Source: Paenibacillus sp. VTT E-133291 (GTDB lineage Bacteria > Bacillota > Bacilli > Paenibacillales > Paenibacillaceae). Taken from it: a DNA stretch of 64,000 nucleotides. The notes beneath the pieces were generated by a model, which saw only the letters and a list, made by a program, of their open reading frames with translations, did not search any database and was not told the DNA's origin. Shown piece after piece: positions 28,389 through 36,496 of this stretch. Within the stretch, counting starts at the first letter, position 1; each line of letters opens with the position of its first letter. The stretch is taken from positions 62,001 to 126,000 of the forward strand of contig NZ_NFVA01000002.1 in assembly GCF_002264395.1 (NCBI RefSeq), in the 5' to 3' direction. Made by a program: the position numbers and the translations under genes.

Positions 28389-29150
28389 ATGGAGAAAAAA
28401 TATTGGGTGCCTGCTTTGGAGAAAGCAGACGGGATTCTACGCCTTGTATCCGAGGAACCCTATAAGCATCGATTAATTGATTTATCCAATCAGCTTGGTA
28501 TCCATAAGAGTTCTATGTATTCTATTTTGCAGACTATGGAAGTACTTGATTGGGTGAATAGAGATACTAACGATACTTATGCCATTGGCTCCGCTACGGG
28601 AAGGTGGGGAGATTCCTACTTGCAAGGTCAGGACTTAATCTCATCATTCCACCGAGAAGCTGCCGCCACAAGAGAACGCCTGCAAGAGACGGTTCAGTTG
28701 GCCAGACTTGAAGGAAATGAAGTGTTGTATCTGGCTAAGGAGGAAGCGCCGACTATGGTCAGGCTAGCATCCGGCCCCGGTATGAAGTTCCCGGCTCATG
28801 TGACTGCACTTGGGAAATTGCTTCTGTCGTTCATTGATGATAAAGATCTGGATTCATTGTACCCGATTCAAGAATTAACGAGCGCTACAGAGTATTCATT
28901 GAAAACTAAGGCGGATCTGGTTAAGCAACTACGAATCATCCGCGATAAGGGGATTGCTTTCGATGAGCAGGAAGTTATCGTTGGGTTCAGCTGTGTTTCA
29001 GCCCCGATCCTATCTAAATCAGGTGAGGCTATCGCAGCAGTGAGCTGTACCATGCAGCAGCATATCTGGGAGAAAAAGAAGGATGTTGCGGAGGCTGAAA
29101 TTCGTCATTTGGCGAATCGGTTATCGCTATACCAAGGAGGCAATCATTAA
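28389..29150 (+). CDS. IclR-family transcriptional regulator
   Basis: A 253-residue protein with an N-terminal winged helix (RLIDLSNQLGIHKSSMYSIL) and a C-terminal IclR effector domain (YLAKEEAPTMVRLASGPG, then IAFDEQEVIVGFSCVSAPI). ATG 28389 is chosen because AAGGAGGTG lies five bases before it; an upstream ATG at 28368 lies inside the -10 box. It heads the sugar-acid cassette and overlaps the next gene (TAATG). The expected effector is a pathway intermediate such as 2-keto-3-deoxy-fuconate, by analogy with other IclR regulators of sugar-acid catabolism. Confidence 0.9.
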   Translation: MEKKYWVPALEKADGILRLVSEEPYKHRLIDLSNQLGIHKSSMYSILQTMEVLDWVNRDTNDTYAIGSATGRWGDSYLQGQDLISSFHREAAATRERLQETVQLARLEGNEVLYLAKEEAPTMVRLASGPGMKFPAHVTALGKLLLSFIDDKDLDSLYPIQELTSATEYSLKTKADLVKQLRIIRDKGIAFDEQEVIVGFSCVSAPILSKSGEAIAAVSCTMQQHIWEKKKDVAEAEIRHLANRLSLYQGGNH

Positions 29151-29923
29151 TGAGATTAGCCAATAAAGTCATCTTAATTACGGGATCAGGTTCAGGGATC
29201 GGAAGAAGCACGGCATTGCTGTTTGCTCGTGAAGGCGCAACTGTAATTGTGAACGATTTAGATGAAGCAAAAGGTATAGAGACTTTGAAGAATATTCATG
29301 CAGATGGAGGAAAAGGTCATTTCATCCATGCGGATGTGACCCATGCTGAATCTGTAGAGCAGATGGTTGATCAAATCATTGAACACTACGGTCATATAGA
29401 TGTGCTTTTTAACAACGCAGGAATTAGCGGAGTAGGCGCTTTACATGAAGTTGAACCGGATGCATGGGAACGGGTAATTCAGGTCAATATTCGGGGTGTA
29501 TATTTGCCATCCAAATATGTGCTACCTCATATGATGAAACGAAAATCCGGCAACATCATTAATATGTCCTCTTGCGTCGCAGAAATCGGGCTCGCCAGAA
29601 GAGCTTCTTATTCAGCTACCAAAGGAGCGGTATTGGCCCTGACGAAATCCATGCAAGTAGATTACGCAGCATACAATATTCGTGTAAATGCCCTTTTACC
29701 AGGCACAATCTTAACGCCGTTCGTTGAGAATTACTTAAAAACCTCTTACGATAATCCGGAAATTGCGATTGCGTCAATTAAGAAACGTCAGCTTAGTGAA
29801 GAGCTCGGCTTACCTGAGGATGTTGCCCAAGCCGCCTTATTTCTTGCTTCGGATGAATCAAAATTTATGATGGGTTCTCCTCTCTATATTGATGGAGGCG
29901 CAACTTTTGGGAAAAACGCCTGA
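29150..29923 (+). CDS. SDR-family sugar or sugar-acid dehydrogenase
   Basis: The 257-residue short-chain dehydrogenase has the cofactor motif TGSGSGIGRS, NNAG, the catalytic Ser (MSSC), and YSATK. In the non-phosphorylative L-fucose pathway two SDR enzymes are needed: one oxidises the sugar to its 1,5-lactone and the other oxidises 2-keto-3-deoxy-fuconate at C4. Which one this is cannot be decided from sequence alone. It is translationally coupled to the IclR gene. Confidence 0.85.
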   Translation: MRLANKVILITGSGSGIGRSTALLFAREGATVIVNDLDEAKGIETLKNIHADGGKGHFIHADVTHAESVEQMVDQIIEHYGHIDVLFNNAGISGVGALHEVEPDAWERVIQVNIRGVYLPSKYVLPHMMKRKSGNIINMSSCVAEIGLARRASYSATKGAVLALTKSMQVDYAAYNIRVNALLPGTILTPFVENYLKTSYDNPEIAIASIKKRQLSEELGLPEDVAQAALFLASDESKFMMGSPLYIDGGATFGKNA

Positions 29924-29958
29924 ACAGCATGAAACGATAAAAGGAAGGGGAACTAATA

Positions 29959-30870
29959 ATGAAGTTATTAACATTCCTTAACAATGGCGATTACCAATTA
30001 GGGGTCGTAACAGAAAAGGGAATATTGGATGTTGCAAGCGCTTTAATAGATTTGCCTAGACAGTATGGGTATTCCGTACCTATGACCGTTCACGAAGTCA
30101 TTGACGGTGGTGAGGCAGCGCTTTCGAGGCTGGATCAATTCACAACTCAAGCACTGGATATAGCTGGAGAAGACTGTTCATACCTATTAGATGAAGCGAA
30201 GTTGACACTCGGTCCATGCGTGACTCATCCAAATAAAATTATCTGTGTCGGTCTTAACTATCGCAAGCATGCGGTTGAAACGAACGTAGCGATCCCTGAG
30301 TTCCCGATATTGTTCAATAAATTTAATAACACGTTGGCGGGACATGGCGGCGATATTCCGCTTCCAAGAGTGACAAAAAAAGTTGATTACGAAGCAGAGC
30401 TTGTGATCGTTATCGGTAAATCAGCTAAGTACGTTACGAAAGAGGACGCGCTTAACCACGTATTTGGTTATTGCAACGTAAATGATTTGTCCGCACGTGA
30501 CTTGCAGCTAAGGACTCCGCAATGGCTGTTAGGCAAGTCATGTGATAAATTCTCTCCTCTTGGACCTTATCTAGTTACAACGGATGAAATAGAAAACCCG
30601 AATGATTTAGAGATTAAATGTACAGTCAACGGAGAAATCCGCCAGCATTCGAATACGTCAGATATGATTTTCCAATGCGATGAGATTGTAAGTTATATTT
30701 CGCAACATATGACGCTTGTGCCTGGAGACATCATTTTGACTGGAACACCAGAAGGCGTCGTCCTCGGTTATCCGGTAGATCAGCAGATTTACCTGAAGGC
30801 TGGTGATATCGTCACGATTGAGATTGAGAAGCTCGGCAAGCTGACGAATCGGCTCGTTATAGAAGACTGA
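29959..30870 (+). CDS. FAH-family hydrolase, likely 2,4-diketo-3-deoxy-L-fuconate hydrolase
   Basis: The 303-residue protein has the fumarylacetoacetate hydrolase C-terminal fold: ICVGLNYRKHA, the metal-binding DYEAELVIVIGK, NVNDLSARDLQ, GKSCDKFSPLGPYLVT and LTGTPEGV. Members cleave a C-C bond in diketo acids. In the Xanthomonas-type L-fucose pathway such an enzyme splits 2,4-diketo-3-deoxy-L-fuconate to pyruvate and L-lactate, which fits the neighbours here. The N-terminal domain of about 70 residues is typical. Strong AAGGAAGGGG site upstream. Confidence 0.82.
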   Translation: MKLLTFLNNGDYQLGVVTEKGILDVASALIDLPRQYGYSVPMTVHEVIDGGEAALSRLDQFTTQALDIAGEDCSYLLDEAKLTLGPCVTHPNKIICVGLNYRKHAVETNVAIPEFPILFNKFNNTLAGHGGDIPLPRVTKKVDYEAELVIVIGKSAKYVTKEDALNHVFGYCNVNDLSARDLQLRTPQWLLGKSCDKFSPLGPYLVTTDEIENPNDLEIKCTVNGEIRQHSNTSDMIFQCDEIVSYISQHMTLVPGDIILTGTPEGVVLGYPVDQQIYLKAGDIVTIEIEKLGKLTNRLVIED

Positions 30871-30898
30871 GAATGTACTCATTTTGTGAGGTGAAAGC

Positions 30899-31759
30899 AT
30901 GAGAGTTGATGCACATCAGCATTATTGGCGATTAAGTCGAGGCGATTACGGATGGCCTACACTAGAATTTCCATTACTATATAAAGATTTTATGCCTGAT
31001 GACCTGACAGAATCATTACTACGACATGGAATCACGAAAACCATTGTTGTTCAAGCAGCAGCTACTGTTGAAGAAACTGAATTTCTACTAAGTTTATGCG
31101 AGATCCATGATTCAATAGCTGGTGTTGTGGGGTGGCTGGATTTAGAGCAGGACAATTTTACGGAAACCTTTGAACTTTTGCGTAAAAATCCTTATTTTAT
31201 TGGCCTCCGATTAATGCTTCAAAGTATTGATGCTGATGAATACTTGCAACGTCCTCAAGTTATTCATCATTTAAAATGGTTAGAGACCATGGGATTCCCT
31301 GTTGATTTATTGATCCATGCTGCACAATTCCCAGCCGTATTGAAATTGCTCAAGCTTGTGCCAAATCTACATGCGGTCATTGACCATATAGGTAAGCCAC
31401 AAATTTCCCAGCAGGAAACCTCACCTTGGCAAGAGTGGGTTACGGAGGTCGCGCAATATCCCCAGACGTATTGCAAACTTTCAGGCATGGTTACCGAAGC
31501 AAATATGCCCTACTGGGTAGAAGCTGACTTTAACTTTTATATCAGACATGTCATATATGCATTTGGATTAAACAGGGTCATATTCGGCAGTGACTGGCCA
31601 GTGTGCCTGCTTGCAGCAAGCTATGATCAAACAGTAAGCATTTTGTTAAACAATTTACCTGAAGCGCTTACAGAGCGAGAATTAGACGATGTTTTTGGCA
31701 ATAATGCGATCCGCTTTTATCAATTGGAGACATCACATTTTATTGAAACTGGAGTGTAG
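30899..31759 (+). CDS. Amidohydrolase-family lactonase, likely L-fucono-1,5-lactonase
   Basis: A 286-residue COG3618-type amidohydrolase. It shows the N-terminal metal site HQHYW (residues 5-9), VIDHIGKP in the middle and the conserved GSDWPVC with the catalytic Asp. Characterised relatives open fucono-, rhamnono- or galactono-lactones. Its place between FAH hydrolase and SDR genes supports conversion of the lactone to L-fuconate (or L-rhamnonate). A GTGAGGTG site precedes ATG 30899. Confidence 0.85.
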   Translation: MRVDAHQHYWRLSRGDYGWPTLEFPLLYKDFMPDDLTESLLRHGITKTIVVQAAATVEETEFLLSLCEIHDSIAGVVGWLDLEQDNFTETFELLRKNPYFIGLRLMLQSIDADEYLQRPQVIHHLKWLETMGFPVDLLIHAAQFPAVLKLLKLVPNLHAVIDHIGKPQISQQETSPWQEWVTEVAQYPQTYCKLSGMVTEANMPYWVEADFNFYIRHVIYAFGLNRVIFGSDWPVCLLAASYDQTVSILLNNLPEALTERELDDVFGNNAIRFYQLETSHFIETGV

Positions 31760-31762
31760 CCT

Positions 31763-32533
31763 ATGCAATTACAAGGGAAAGTCGTTATTGTTACAGGCGG
31801 TGGCTCCGGGATTGGCGAAGCGACTGCCAAATTATTTGTTAGTGAGGGTGCTAAAGTGATCATTGCGGACTGGAATGAGGCTGAAGCTAAACGAGTAGTC
31901 GAGGAAATTCATTCAGTTCATTGTGGGGATTCTGTTGCTTACGCTGTGAAAACAGATGTTTCATCGGAGCTAGAGGTTAAACAATTGGTAGAATGGGTCC
32001 TAAATAAGATTGGCAAGATTGACATTCTATTCAATAACGCAGCTGTTGTATTGCCGAAGTCCTTGGAGGATATTTCTGAATCAGAATGGACTCGTACCTT
32101 AGATATCAATTTGAAGAGTGTCTATTTGATGATTAAATTCTGCATTCCTTCGATTAGAGAAAACCGTGGCTGCATCGTGAATATGGCATCATTAAGCGGA
32201 TTGGTAGGCCAAAAGCAAAATCCGGTATACTCTGCTTCAAAAGGCGCAATTATTGCAATGACTAAAGCATTAGCGTTGGATTATGCGAACGATGGAGTCC
32301 GTGTCAATTGCATATGTCCAGCAGGTGTAATGACGCCTTTATTAGAAGAGTGGATCGGTCAACAGCCCAATCCGGCAACTACAGTACAAGATTTGATCGA
32401 TATGCATCCATTGGGAAGATGTGCCTCAACGGAAGAGATAGCAAGAGCCGCGTTGTATTTAGCTAGTGATTTATCCGGATTTGTTACGGGTGTAGCACTC
32501 CCTGTTGATGGTGGAGCAGCCTTAGGTTATTAA
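31763..32533 (+). CDS. SDR-family dehydrogenase of the sugar-acid pathway
   Basis: The second 256-residue SDR in the cassette, with TGGGSGIGEA, NNAAVV (a variant of NNAG), MASLSG with the catalytic Ser and YSASK. It lies three bases after the lactonase stop. One of the two SDR enzymes should be the 2-keto-3-deoxy-L-fuconate 4-dehydrogenase and the other the sugar 1-dehydrogenase; the assignment is open. Confidence 0.85.
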   Translation: MQLQGKVVIVTGGGSGIGEATAKLFVSEGAKVIIADWNEAEAKRVVEEIHSVHCGDSVAYAVKTDVSSELEVKQLVEWVLNKIGKIDILFNNAAVVLPKSLEDISESEWTRTLDINLKSVYLMIKFCIPSIRENRGCIVNMASLSGLVGQKQNPVYSASKGAIIAMTKALALDYANDGVRVNCICPAGVMTPLLEEWIGQQPNPATTVQDLIDMHPLGRCASTEEIARAALYLASDLSGFVTGVALPVDGGAALGY

Positions 32534-32559
32534 TGAGTTATTGGAAAGGGAGGGGCGGA

Positions 32560-32883
32560 ATGACTCGATATGGGAGTGTTATTCATGTCAAGGATGAGAA
32601 GCTGGAAGAATACAAAGCGTTACATGCATCTGTATGGCCTGAAGTGTTGGATAGATTAAGGAAATGCAACATTAAGAACTATTCCATTTTTTATAGAGAC
32701 GGCTATTTATTCAGTTATTATGAATATACAGGGGATGACTACACGGCTGATATGGCCATCATGACTGCAGATCCTCGTACACAAGAATGGTGGAGCTTAA
32801 CAGATCCTTGTCAGTATCCAGTGAAGTCTGCATTAGAAGGTGAATGGTGGGCGAGTATGGATGAGGTTTTCCATTTGGATTGA
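32560..32883 (+). CDS. RhaM-type sugar mutarotase
   Basis: The 107-residue protein fits the RhaM (L-rhamnose mutarotase, COG3254) family: GSVIHVKDEKLEEYKALH, the IKNYSIF strand and EWWSLTDPCQ near the C-terminus. It speeds the exchange of alpha and beta pyranose forms before oxidation. Related proteins also serve L-fucose. ATG 32560 is preferred over 32533 because AAAGGGAGGGGCGG lies just ahead of it. Confidence 0.85.
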   Translation: MTRYGSVIHVKDEKLEEYKALHASVWPEVLDRLRKCNIKNYSIFYRDGYLFSYYEYTGDDYTADMAIMTADPRTQEWWSLTDPCQYPVKSALEGEWWASMDEVFHLD

Positions 32884-32910
32884 GTAATTATTTCATTTAA
32901 AGCTAGGGAG

Positions 32911-34017
32911 ATGAAAAAAATGAAAATTACAAAAGTAGAAAGCTTCGTCTTACACGTTCCGATTACGCCACCAATTACGGATGCAATTAATGTTGCTACG
33001 CATTGGGGACTTGCAGGCGTTCGGATTTTTACAGATGAGGGTTTTGTGGGGTATGGGTATACAGGAACTTGTGCACATGGTGATGATATGATCGTTGATA
33101 CGATTGACCGTTATTACGCTCCTTTATTAATTGGCAAAGATCCGTTTATGGTTAAAGAAATTTGGGATGAGCTGCGTTTTGGAAAAATGCATTGGATTGG
33201 TAGAGCGGGAGTTACTCATATGGCATTGGCTGCAGTAGATATTGCACTTTGGGATATTATGGCGAAAGCTTCCAATAAACCGTTGTGGCAATATCTTGGC
33301 GGACATAAATCCAAACAAATAAAAGCTTATAATACAAACGGCGGCTGGTTGAACTGGTCTAAAGAACGTTTAATAAGGGACGTTACTGAAATAGTAGAGC
33401 AGGGCTTCACTGGAGTCAAAATTAAAGTGGGTAAAGCAGATTCACATGAGGATTATGATCGTTGCAAAGCGGTTCGTAAGGCGATAGGAGATCAAACCAT
33501 CTTCATGATCGATGTGAACCAACAGTGGAATATCAATACAGCGATGACATGGGGGAGGAAGTTAGAGGAATTTGATTTGTTCTGGTTAGAGGAACCCTTA
33601 AATCCAGATGACATCATGGGACATAAGAAGCTGGCCGATGCATTAAATGTACCTATTGCGTTAGGTGAACATGTCTATACGAAATATGCATTCCGGGATT
33701 ATATCCATCATGGGGCACTCGAATATTGCCAAGTAGATGTAACGCGTGTTGGTGGGATTACGGAATGGCAACAGATTGCAGGTTTAGCCGCTTCATACGA
33801 TATTCCGATTTGTCCGCATGTTGGTGATATGGGGCAAATTCATCAGCATTTGGTTGCAGCAACACCGGGTGCGATCATGCTGGAATACATTCCTTGGATC
33901 CGTCATATTTTTGTGGAGCCGGCCACTGTAGTCAACGGGCACTATATACTTCCTCAAATGCCGGGTGCATCAACAGAGATTATACCAGCGCTGTTTGATC
34001 AGTATCGAGTGAGATAA
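32911..34017 (+). CDS. Enolase-superfamily dehydratase, likely L-fuconate or L-rhamnonate dehydratase
   Basis: The 368-residue protein belongs to the mandelate racemase subgroup. Visible residues are the KxK base motif in GVKIKVGK, Mg ligands in MIDVNQQ, WLEEPL and GEHVY, and the His base in CPHVGD. These enzymes dehydrate aldonates to 2-keto-3-deoxy acids. Together with the lactonase, two SDRs, the mutarotase and the FAH hydrolase, this gives a full route from a 6-deoxyhexose to pyruvate and lactate. Substrate choice between L-fuconate and L-rhamnonate cannot be read from the motifs. It is the last gene before the IS element. Confidence 0.85.
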   Translation: MKKMKITKVESFVLHVPITPPITDAINVATHWGLAGVRIFTDEGFVGYGYTGTCAHGDDMIVDTIDRYYAPLLIGKDPFMVKEIWDELRFGKMHWIGRAGVTHMALAAVDIALWDIMAKASNKPLWQYLGGHKSKQIKAYNTNGGWLNWSKERLIRDVTEIVEQGFTGVKIKVGKADSHEDYDRCKAVRKAIGDQTIFMIDVNQQWNINTAMTWGRKLEEFDLFWLEEPLNPDDIMGHKKLADALNVPIALGEHVYTKYAFRDYIHHGALEYCQVDVTRVGGITEWQQIAGLAASYDIPICPHVGDMGQIHQHLVAATPGAIMLEYIPWIRHIFVEPATVVNGHYILPQMPGASTEIIPALFDQYRVR

Positions 34018-34132
34018 TGAAGAAGACGATGCTTTAAGCCTACACTCATAAGTGGAACATGAACAAGAAACCCCGGGTTATGCATGTTATATGTTGGTCA
34101 AGACCCCATTTTATAGACACTGAAAAAAGACC

Positions 34133-35023
34133 CTAGGCTATAAGCTGCTCCCGGTACCGAACCGGAGGAAACTTATTTAGCTTTCGTTGTGGTCGATGCT
34201 TGTTGTAAAAGTGGATATATTCTTCAATTCTCCTTTGTACCTCGTCCATATTTCGGATATCATAAGGGTAGAGTCCTTCCGTTTTGAGATGCGAGAAGAA
34301 GCTCTCCATCGAGGCATTGTCATAACAATTTCCTCGACGAGACATGCTGATTTGGGCGCCAACCTTTGGCAGCATGTCGTGGTATGCATGAGACGTGTAC
34401 TGGAATCCCTGGTCGCTATGAACGATCAGCCCGGTCACGTCTTTTGTCTTGCTAAAGGCTTTCTCAAAGGTCTGTAGAACCAGTGGATTGTCATTTCTCT
34501 GACTCATGTGGTAGGCTACAATCTCATTTTTAAACAAGTCTTTCACCGCTGAGAGGTAAATCCACGACTCCCCCACCCGGTATGGTGTGACATCTGTGAC
34601 CCACTTTTGGTTGGGCGTATCCGCCTGGAAATCCCGTTTCAATAGGTTTTTAGCTACACGACCTTCAGTAGAAGAAGCGTAGCTGCAGCGATGTTTCCGC
34701 CGAATCCGTGAGCGGATGCCCAGCATCTGCATAAGCCGAAGTACCTTCTTATGATTCATCCAGACCCCATGATCCTGCAGCAAGAACAGTTGAAGCTGAC
34801 GGTAGCCGTAGACTCCATTGTAGTGCTCATAGACCTTCTTCACGAGTGCCTCATCTTCTCGGTCCCGATGGAATTCTTTGCGCTTTAGAAAAGCGTAGTA
34901 ACAGCTTCGGGAGACCCTAAAAACTTTACAAAGATGACTAACCGGATATTCGTTTGCGGTTCTCTCAATCGTTACATACCGTTTGGCTTCATCTCCTGCA
35001 TCCAGATTTCCAAGCACTTTTTT
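34133..35023 (-). CDS. IS3-family transposase OrfB (DDE catalytic part)
   Basis: About 296 residues, read in the -1 frame relative to OrfA. It carries an HTH_21-like region (SHLCKVFRVSRSCYYAFLKR) and the rve integrase core with the DDE triad: WVTDVTPYR, VHSDQGFQY, and the Glu in GNCYDNASMESFFSHLK. It ends in the usual YNKHRPQRKL...P..R. The frame is open further upstream to 35143, but that stretch is the shadow of OrfA, so the catalytic part is taken to start at the frameshift site 35017-35023, giving an OrfAB fusion. Confidence 0.88.
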   Translation of the reverse strand, partial: KKVLGNLDAGDEAKRYVTIERTANEYPVSHLCKVFRVSRSCYYAFLKRKEFHRDREDEALVKKVYEHYNGVYGYRQLQLFLLQDHGVWMNHKKVLRLMQMLGIRSRIRRKHRCSYASSTEGRVAKNLLKRDFQADTPNQKWVTDVTPYRVGESWIYLSAVKDLFKNEIVAYHMSQRNDNPLVLQTFEKAFSKTKDVTGLIVHSDQGFQYTSHAYHDMLPKVGAQISMSRRGNCYDNASMESFFSHLKTEGLYPYDIRNMDEVQRRIEEYIHFYNKHRPQRKLNKFPPVRYREQLIA

Positions 35024-35286
35024 AGCATTTCGTTCTCCCGTTTCAGCCGCTCTACTTGCCTTTCTCGATCGACGTACTCCTCGCGCCTTCCCCGTTGATC
35101 CACAAGTCCGAACTCTCCGAGTTCCCGATATTTCCTCATCCATGCTTTCAGTCGATGTCTGTCTGTGATTCCAAACTTCTCCATGATTTTACGATAGGTC
35201 CAACCTTCCACGACGTGAAGGCGTATCGCCTCTATCTTAGTCTCATACGAATACTCTTTAAACTTCTGACCTTTTATCGCTGGCAT
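34972..35286 (-). CDS. IS3-family OrfA (helix-turn-helix, leucine zipper)
   Basis: This 104-residue protein has a DNA-binding HTH (YETKIEAIRLHVVEGWTYRK) and a C-terminal coiled coil (RERQVERLKRENEMLKK). ATG 35286 follows AGGAGGTGC; the longer frame from 35337 begins inside the terminal repeat and is unlikely. The coding sequence ends 45 bases after the slippery heptamer where ribosomes can shift to OrfB. Confidence 0.88.
   Translation of the reverse strand: MPAIKGQKFKEYSYETKIEAIRLHVVEGWTYRKIMEKFGITDRHRLKAWMRKYRELGEFGLVDQRGRREEYVDRERQVERLKRENEMLKKCLEIWMQEMKPNGM
35017..35023 (-). promoter_or_regulatory. Programmed -1 frameshift site A-AAA-AAG
   Basis: On the minus strand OrfA reads CTA AAA AAG; slipping back one base gives GCT AAA AAA GTG and enters the OrfB frame. 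This is the classic slippery heptamer of IS3-family elements. Confidence 0.8.
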
Positions 35287-35398
35287 AAAAAATGCACCTC
35301 CTAGAATTTCATCGGACAAACCAGGGGTTTTATCCAATGTCTATTCTAAGGGGTGCACTTCATGCAATAAGCGGGCTTTCTTGTTTTTAGCATTTGAG

Positions 35399-35893
35399 TC
35401 AAGAAGAAGACTTACTGCGTGTTCCGGAACTGAGATGATCAATTTGCTCGTCTAAAACGGTGCTGGCTTTGCCTAAAAATTGTGAAATGAGGGCAAGTTC
35501 TTCATCGGTATAGGAAGCAGCCAATTTAACCATAGCAGTATGAAGCGGCAGGTAGGTGTCAATAACATCTTCTTTATTTTCATACAACGGGACAATAATT
35601 ACTTTACGGCGATCATTAGGGTCGTTTTGTCTGCGAACGTATCCGTTTTTTTCGAGACGATCTATTAATGCAGTAACGCTGCCAGTGGCAAGTCCAGTTA
35701 GTTTGGACAGCTCTCCAGCGGTAATAGGGCCTTTTTCACGCAGGATATCCACAGATAAAAAATCATTATTGTATAACCCAAGAGAGGCGGCTACGTTTTG
35801 CTGGTATACCACCGTTCGGGTTCCCAGACCACGCATGAGTAAGGTGAATTGTTCTTGCTCTGGTGTAGGTTGAGCTTGTTCATGGCTTGACAA
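35399..35893 (-). CDS. MarR-family transcriptional regulator
   Basis: A 164-residue winged-helix repressor: ITAGELSKLTGLATGSVTALIDRLEKNGYVRRQNDPNDRRKV shows the recognition helix and the wing with the usual DxRxxx. A helix-rich C-terminus mediates dimers. It is divergent from the broken uvrA/HAD locus at 36094. A palindromic sequence at 35921-35939, between its start and that locus, is a likely operator, so it probably once controlled the lost gene as well as itself. Only 36 bp separate its stop from the IS. Confidence 0.9.
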   Translation of the reverse strand: MSSHEQAQPTPEQEQFTLLMRGLGTRTVVYQQNVAASLGLYNNDFLSVDILREKGPITAGELSKLTGLATGSVTALIDRLEKNGYVRRQNDPNDRRKVIIVPLYENKEDVIDTYLPLHTAMVKLAASYTDEELALISQFLGKASTVLDEQIDHLSSGTRSKSSS

Positions 35894-35920
35894 AGGATAA
35901 CGCCCCTTTTAAAATCTTTA

Positions 35921-35939
35921 TATCTCGTTAATCAAGATA
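35921..35939. promoter_or_regulatory. Candidate MarR operator
   Basis: TATCT and AGATA arms flank a TTAA-centred core. The layout resembles known MhqR-type boxes (TATCT...AGATA). It sits 28 bp upstream of the MarR start codon, as expected for autorepression. Confidence 0.5.
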
Positions 35940-36093
35940 TTTGATTGTGAAGTTATTTTAAAATGTGTTATTTTACAAATTCATTCTATCGAAATAAGCA
36001 TACTTTTGCAAAAGAAGTAGTATGACAGCATTCGTAATCGGTTATGGATAAGAGATATATCTATGTGTGATTGCTTTAATTGAGAGGGGAATC

Positions 36094-36174
36094 ATGATGA
36101 AAGAAGCTATTGTTATTAAAGGCGCACGAGAGAACAATCTGAAGAATGTCTCGCTCACGATTGTACCGTTATGA
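36094..36174 (+). pseudogene. 5' remnant of a UvrA-like gene
   Basis: ATG 36094, preceded by GAGAGGGG, opens a frame whose first 24 codons read like the extreme N-terminus of UvrA or UvrA-like proteins (IVIKGARENNLKNVSLTI). Homology ends just before the expected Walker A motif; three unrelated codons and TGA follow. The remaining ~700 or more codons are missing. The junction with the HAD fragment lies near 36160-36171. Confidence 0.8.
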
Positions 36175-36359
36175 TTGGCAACAATCTTAACCGTGACATG
36201 AAGGGGGCCAATGCGCTAGGCATCACCAGCATTTTTCAGAGCTGGACGCCCCGTTATCCCCATGAGCCGGCAGATGAGTCTGAACGTCCGATGTATACAG
36301 TTAGTGAGCCGCTGCAATTGCTAGAGTTGATTGAGAGGCTGAACGCTGAGGTCAAGTAA
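36165..36359 (+). pseudogene. 3' remnant of a HAD-family hydrolase
   Basis: The frame TVMIGNNLNRDMKGANALG matches the motif IV region of HAD hydrolases (GDxxxxD type, here GNNLNRD), and the tail to ELIERLN is a normal HAD C-terminus. The catalytic N-terminal DxD part is absent. It is joined out of frame to the UvrA-like start, so it is a decay product. An ATG at 36171 would allow a 62-residue peptide, but it would lack the active site. Confidence 0.75.
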
Positions 36360-36400
36360 GCTGGAAGTCGTTCATTATGCTATTTTTCCATAATTAAATA

Positions 36401-36443
36401 CAAAAAAGAGAAACCCGAGGTCATGAGAATGACTGGGTTTCTC
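36401..36443 (-). terminator. Terminator of the WYL-DinB-YdeI operon
   Basis: GAGAAACCC (36408-36416) pairs with GGGTTTCTC (36435-36443), with an inner GTCAT/ATGAC stem. On the minus strand a run of six T follows at 36407-36402. It lies 54 bp after the YdeI-like stop. Confidence 0.85.
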
Positions 36444-36496
36444 ACCTTTCTTAATCAATCAGCAAGAGTTACAAAGCAATTTTATGATCCAGCAGC

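Larger units (their letters stand above)
34094..35361 (-). mobile_element. IS3-family insertion sequence (IS150-like), about 1268 bp
   Basis: The element carries orfA and orfB in overlapping frames on the minus strand. Imperfect inverted ends share ACCCC, ATAGACA and a following A-rich run: TGGTCAAGACCCC on the left, TGAAGTGCACCCC on the right after reverse complement. ATG lies at 34091-34093 and at 35362-35364, a plausible 3-bp target duplication; TG...CA ends would shift both boundaries one base to the right. Both reading frames and the slippery site look intact, so it may still be mobile. Confidence 0.85.
34062..35388 (+). terminator. Fucose-cassette terminator split by an IS element
   Basis: The left arm lies at 34062-34085 (AACAAGAAA, CCCG, TTATGCAT) and the right arm at 35362-35385 (ATGCAATAA, CGGG, TTTCTTGTT), followed by TTTTTAG. 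The arms pair almost fully once the IS at 34094-35361 is removed, leaving a loop of a few bases. In the present sequence the arms are about 1.28 kb apart, so the terminator is probably inactive or much weaker. Confidence 0.75.

Noticed and set aside
34187..34477. 96-codon frame opposite the transposase
   Set aside because: It is antisense to the OrfB DDE region, and its composition follows the transposase codons.
35024..35143. Upstream extension of OrfB in the -1 frame
   Set aside because: The residues (Arg/Ala-rich, starting MDEEISG) are the shadow of the OrfA frame; OrfB is reached by frameshift at 35017-35023.
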